NCBI GenBank assembly: GCA_002429385.1 | Contig: DIZL01000072.1 | Span: 1-64,000, forward strand | From: Prolixibacteraceae bacterium UBA6029 | GTDB taxonomy: Bacteria; Bacteroidota; Bacteroidia; Bacteroidales; Prolixibacteraceae | DNA length: 64,000 nucleotides | Reading direction: 5' to 3' | Shown here: positions 62,573 to 64,000 of the stretch, one piece after another | How positions within the stretch are numbered: position 1 is the first letter of the stretch | How the letters are laid out: every line of letters starts with the position of its first letter | Made by a program: the position numbers and the translations under genes | Notes under the pieces: generated by a model | What the model was told of the DNA's origin: nothing | Databases searched by the model: none | Seen by the model: only the letters and a program-made list of their open reading frames with translations

Positions 62573-64000
62573 CTATTTCTTTTCATAGCCTTCCAGATGA
62601 ACACTCATTACTGATCGTCCTGATGGATCGGCATTATTCTTGAAACTGGCATCCCATTCCAGGGCAATTGGCGTACTGCAGGCAATTGAAGGTACTGAAG
62701 GAACGCAGCTTGCTGCAGAATCAGACGGGAAATATTCAGTAAAAATGGAGCGGTAGAAATACTCTTCTTTTGATGGAGGCGTATTGATTGGGAACCTGTA
62801 TTTCGCGGTATTCATTTGCTCATCAGTTACTTTTTCCGCAACCATAGCTTTCAATGAGTCGATCCAATTGTAGCCAACTCCATCGGAGAATTGTTCTTTT
62901 TGTCGCCATACAACACTTTCAGGCAAGTAATCCTCGAATGCCTTGCGAACGACCCATTTTTCCATCCTGCCATTCTTGGCCATTTTCTCTTCGGGATTGA
63001 TCCGCATAGCTACATCCAGGAACTCTTTATCCAGGAATGGAACACGGCCTTCAACACCCCAGGCTGCCAATGATTTGTTGGCACGTAAACAATCATACAA
63101 ATGCAGTTTGCTTAACTTACGAACAGTCTCTTCATGAAATGCACGGGCATTAGGCGCTTTATGGAAGTAGAGGTAACCCCCGAATATTTCATCGGCACCT
63201 TCACCCGAAAGAACCATCTTCACACCCATTGACTTGATGACACGAGACAGAAGGTACATGGGTGTCGATGCACGAATAGTAGTCACATCATAGGTTTCAA
63301 GGTGATAAATCACATCACGTATGGCATCCAGGCCTTCCTGAACAGTGAAATGAATCTGATGATGAACCGTTCCGATGTGATCTGCAACCTTTTGAGCGGC
63401 AGCCAAATCTGGCGACCCGATCAAACCAACGGCAAACGAATGCAATTGTGGCCAGTAGGCTGTCTCAGAATTCTGAGACTCGATCCGATAAGCTGCATAT
63501 TTTTTAGCGATCGCTGAAATAACCGATGAGTCAAGTCCACCCGAAAGCAATACTCCGTATGGAACGTCCGACATTAACTGGCGGTGAACTGCATCTTCAA
63601 GGGCCTTTCGTAAAACATCAATATCAAAGCCATTGTCCTTCACGGCATCATACGATTCCCATTCACGTTCGTACCAGGTTTTTACCTCGCCGTCAGGGCT
63701 ATACAGGTATTTCCCTGGCAAAAATTCTTCTATTTTGTTACAATATCCTTCAAGCGCTTTCAACTCTGAGGCCACGAAGTAATTTCCTGATTTATCCCAA
63801 CCCTGGTATAGAGGAATAATACCAATGTGATCGCGTGCAATAAGATAAACATCCTTTTCTATATCGTATAAGGCAAATGCAAAAATACCGTTCAGATCTT
63901 CCAGAAAATCAATTCCCTTTTCCCGATACAAAGCCAGAATAACTTCACAATCAGAATGAGTAAGAAATTCATACGAATCACCAATCCGGTTTCGGATTTC
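62573..64000 (-). CDS. asnB: Asparagine synthase B, 5' end outside the window
   Basis: This is the glutamine-hydrolysing asparagine synthetase. The frame stays open to the window edge (EIRNRIGDSYEFLTHSDCEV) and continues beyond, so the N-terminal Cys of the glutaminase domain and about 75 residues are missing. Visible parts are the end of the glutaminase domain (FALYDIEKDVYLIARDHIGIIPLYQG) and the synthetase domain with pyrophosphate loop SGGLDSSVI and SGEGADEIFGGYLYFHKAP. The first ATG-like codon inside the window is not the true start. Confidence 0.96.
   Translation of the reverse strand, partial: EIRNRIGDSYEFLTHSDCEVILALYREKGIDFLEDLNGIFAFALYDIEKDVYLIARDHIGIIPLYQGWDKSGNYFVASELKALEGYCNKIEEFLPGKYLYSPDGEVKTWYEREWESYDAVKDNGFDIDVLRKALEDAVHRQLMSDVPYGVLLSGGLDSSVISAIAKKYAAYRIESQNSETAYWPQLHSFAVGLIGSPDLAAAQKVADHIGTVHHQIHFTVQEGLDAIRDVIYHLETYDVTTIRASTPMYLLSRVIKSMGVKMVLSGEGADEIFGGYLYFHKAPNARAFHEETVRKLSKLHLYDCLRANKSLAAWGVEGRVPFLDKEFLDVAMRINPEEKMAKNGRMEKWVVRKAFEDYLPESVVWRQKEQFSDGVGYNWIDSLKAMVAEKVTDEQMNTAKYRFPINTPPSKEEYFYRSIFTEYFPSDSAASCVPSVPSIACSTPIALEWDASFKNNADPSGRSVMSVHLEGYEKK

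Overview
The window is chromosomal DNA of a member of the Bacteroidota, most likely a free-living, probably anaerobic or facultative Bacteroidales/Marinilabiliales-type organism. The evidence is: Bacteroidota-type promoters (TAnnTTTG at -7) in front of many genes, a type IX secretion sorting domain on the CotH protein, a DUF6266 protein, a lipoprotein TlpA with a DUF4369-like N-terminus, and secreted GH78, GH3 and esterase enzymes. The exact genus cannot be read from the window.

Layout. 0-9.3 kb: branched-chain amino acid synthesis (ilvD-ilvB-ilvN on the minus strand, ilvC further on), interrupted by an AraC regulator and a RACo-type corrinoid reductive activator. ilvD is preceded by a leader peptide very rich in Ile/Val/Leu and a strong terminator, a classical attenuator. 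9.3-19.8 kb: RsmI, an MBL-fold hydrolase, a VapBC-like pair, pabB-pabC, a GNAT enzyme, a YggS homologue, a dihydroorotate-dehydrogenase-like protein, a HEAT protein, a MATE exporter and an MtaA/uroporphyrinogen decarboxylase-type protein. 19.8-29 kb: RhuM, a dienelactone hydrolase, an alpha-L-rhamnosidase-like protein, an Hpt protein, GcvT, an isochorismatase and a Fic protein. 29.6-43 kb: ComB-like phosphatase, the serine module serC-serA-pentapeptide protein-DUF1015, DUF423, C69 dipeptidase, rplS, then secreted esterase, MBL hydrolase and GH3.

43-53.4 kb is an AT-rich accessory region ending at a tRNA-Lys. It holds a DUF6266 protein, a probable defence operon (DUF4062 protein, AbiGi-like protein, unknown 231-residue protein), a RelE-like toxin-antitoxin pair, a PAS histidine kinase, a DUF3800 plus PBECR-like nuclease pair and an ORF6N protein. 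Five copies of a dispersed palindromic repeat lie between these genes and nowhere else in the window. 53.6-64 kb returns to core-like genes: MgtC/DUF4010, S41 protease, CotH with a T9SS tag, creatininase family, EamA transporter, DUF2721, TlpA and a partial asnB.

The most unusual signal is non-coding. Three intergenic spacers (2734-2920, 18340-18449, 58229-58349) hold arrays of units exactly 11 bp long, with different sequences at each locus but the same register and overall inverted symmetry. Two further hairpin elements (29.2 and 42.9 kb) share an 11-bp word with each other. The 11-bp period, palindromic layout and lack of sequence conservation suggest a structural element family that I do not recognise.
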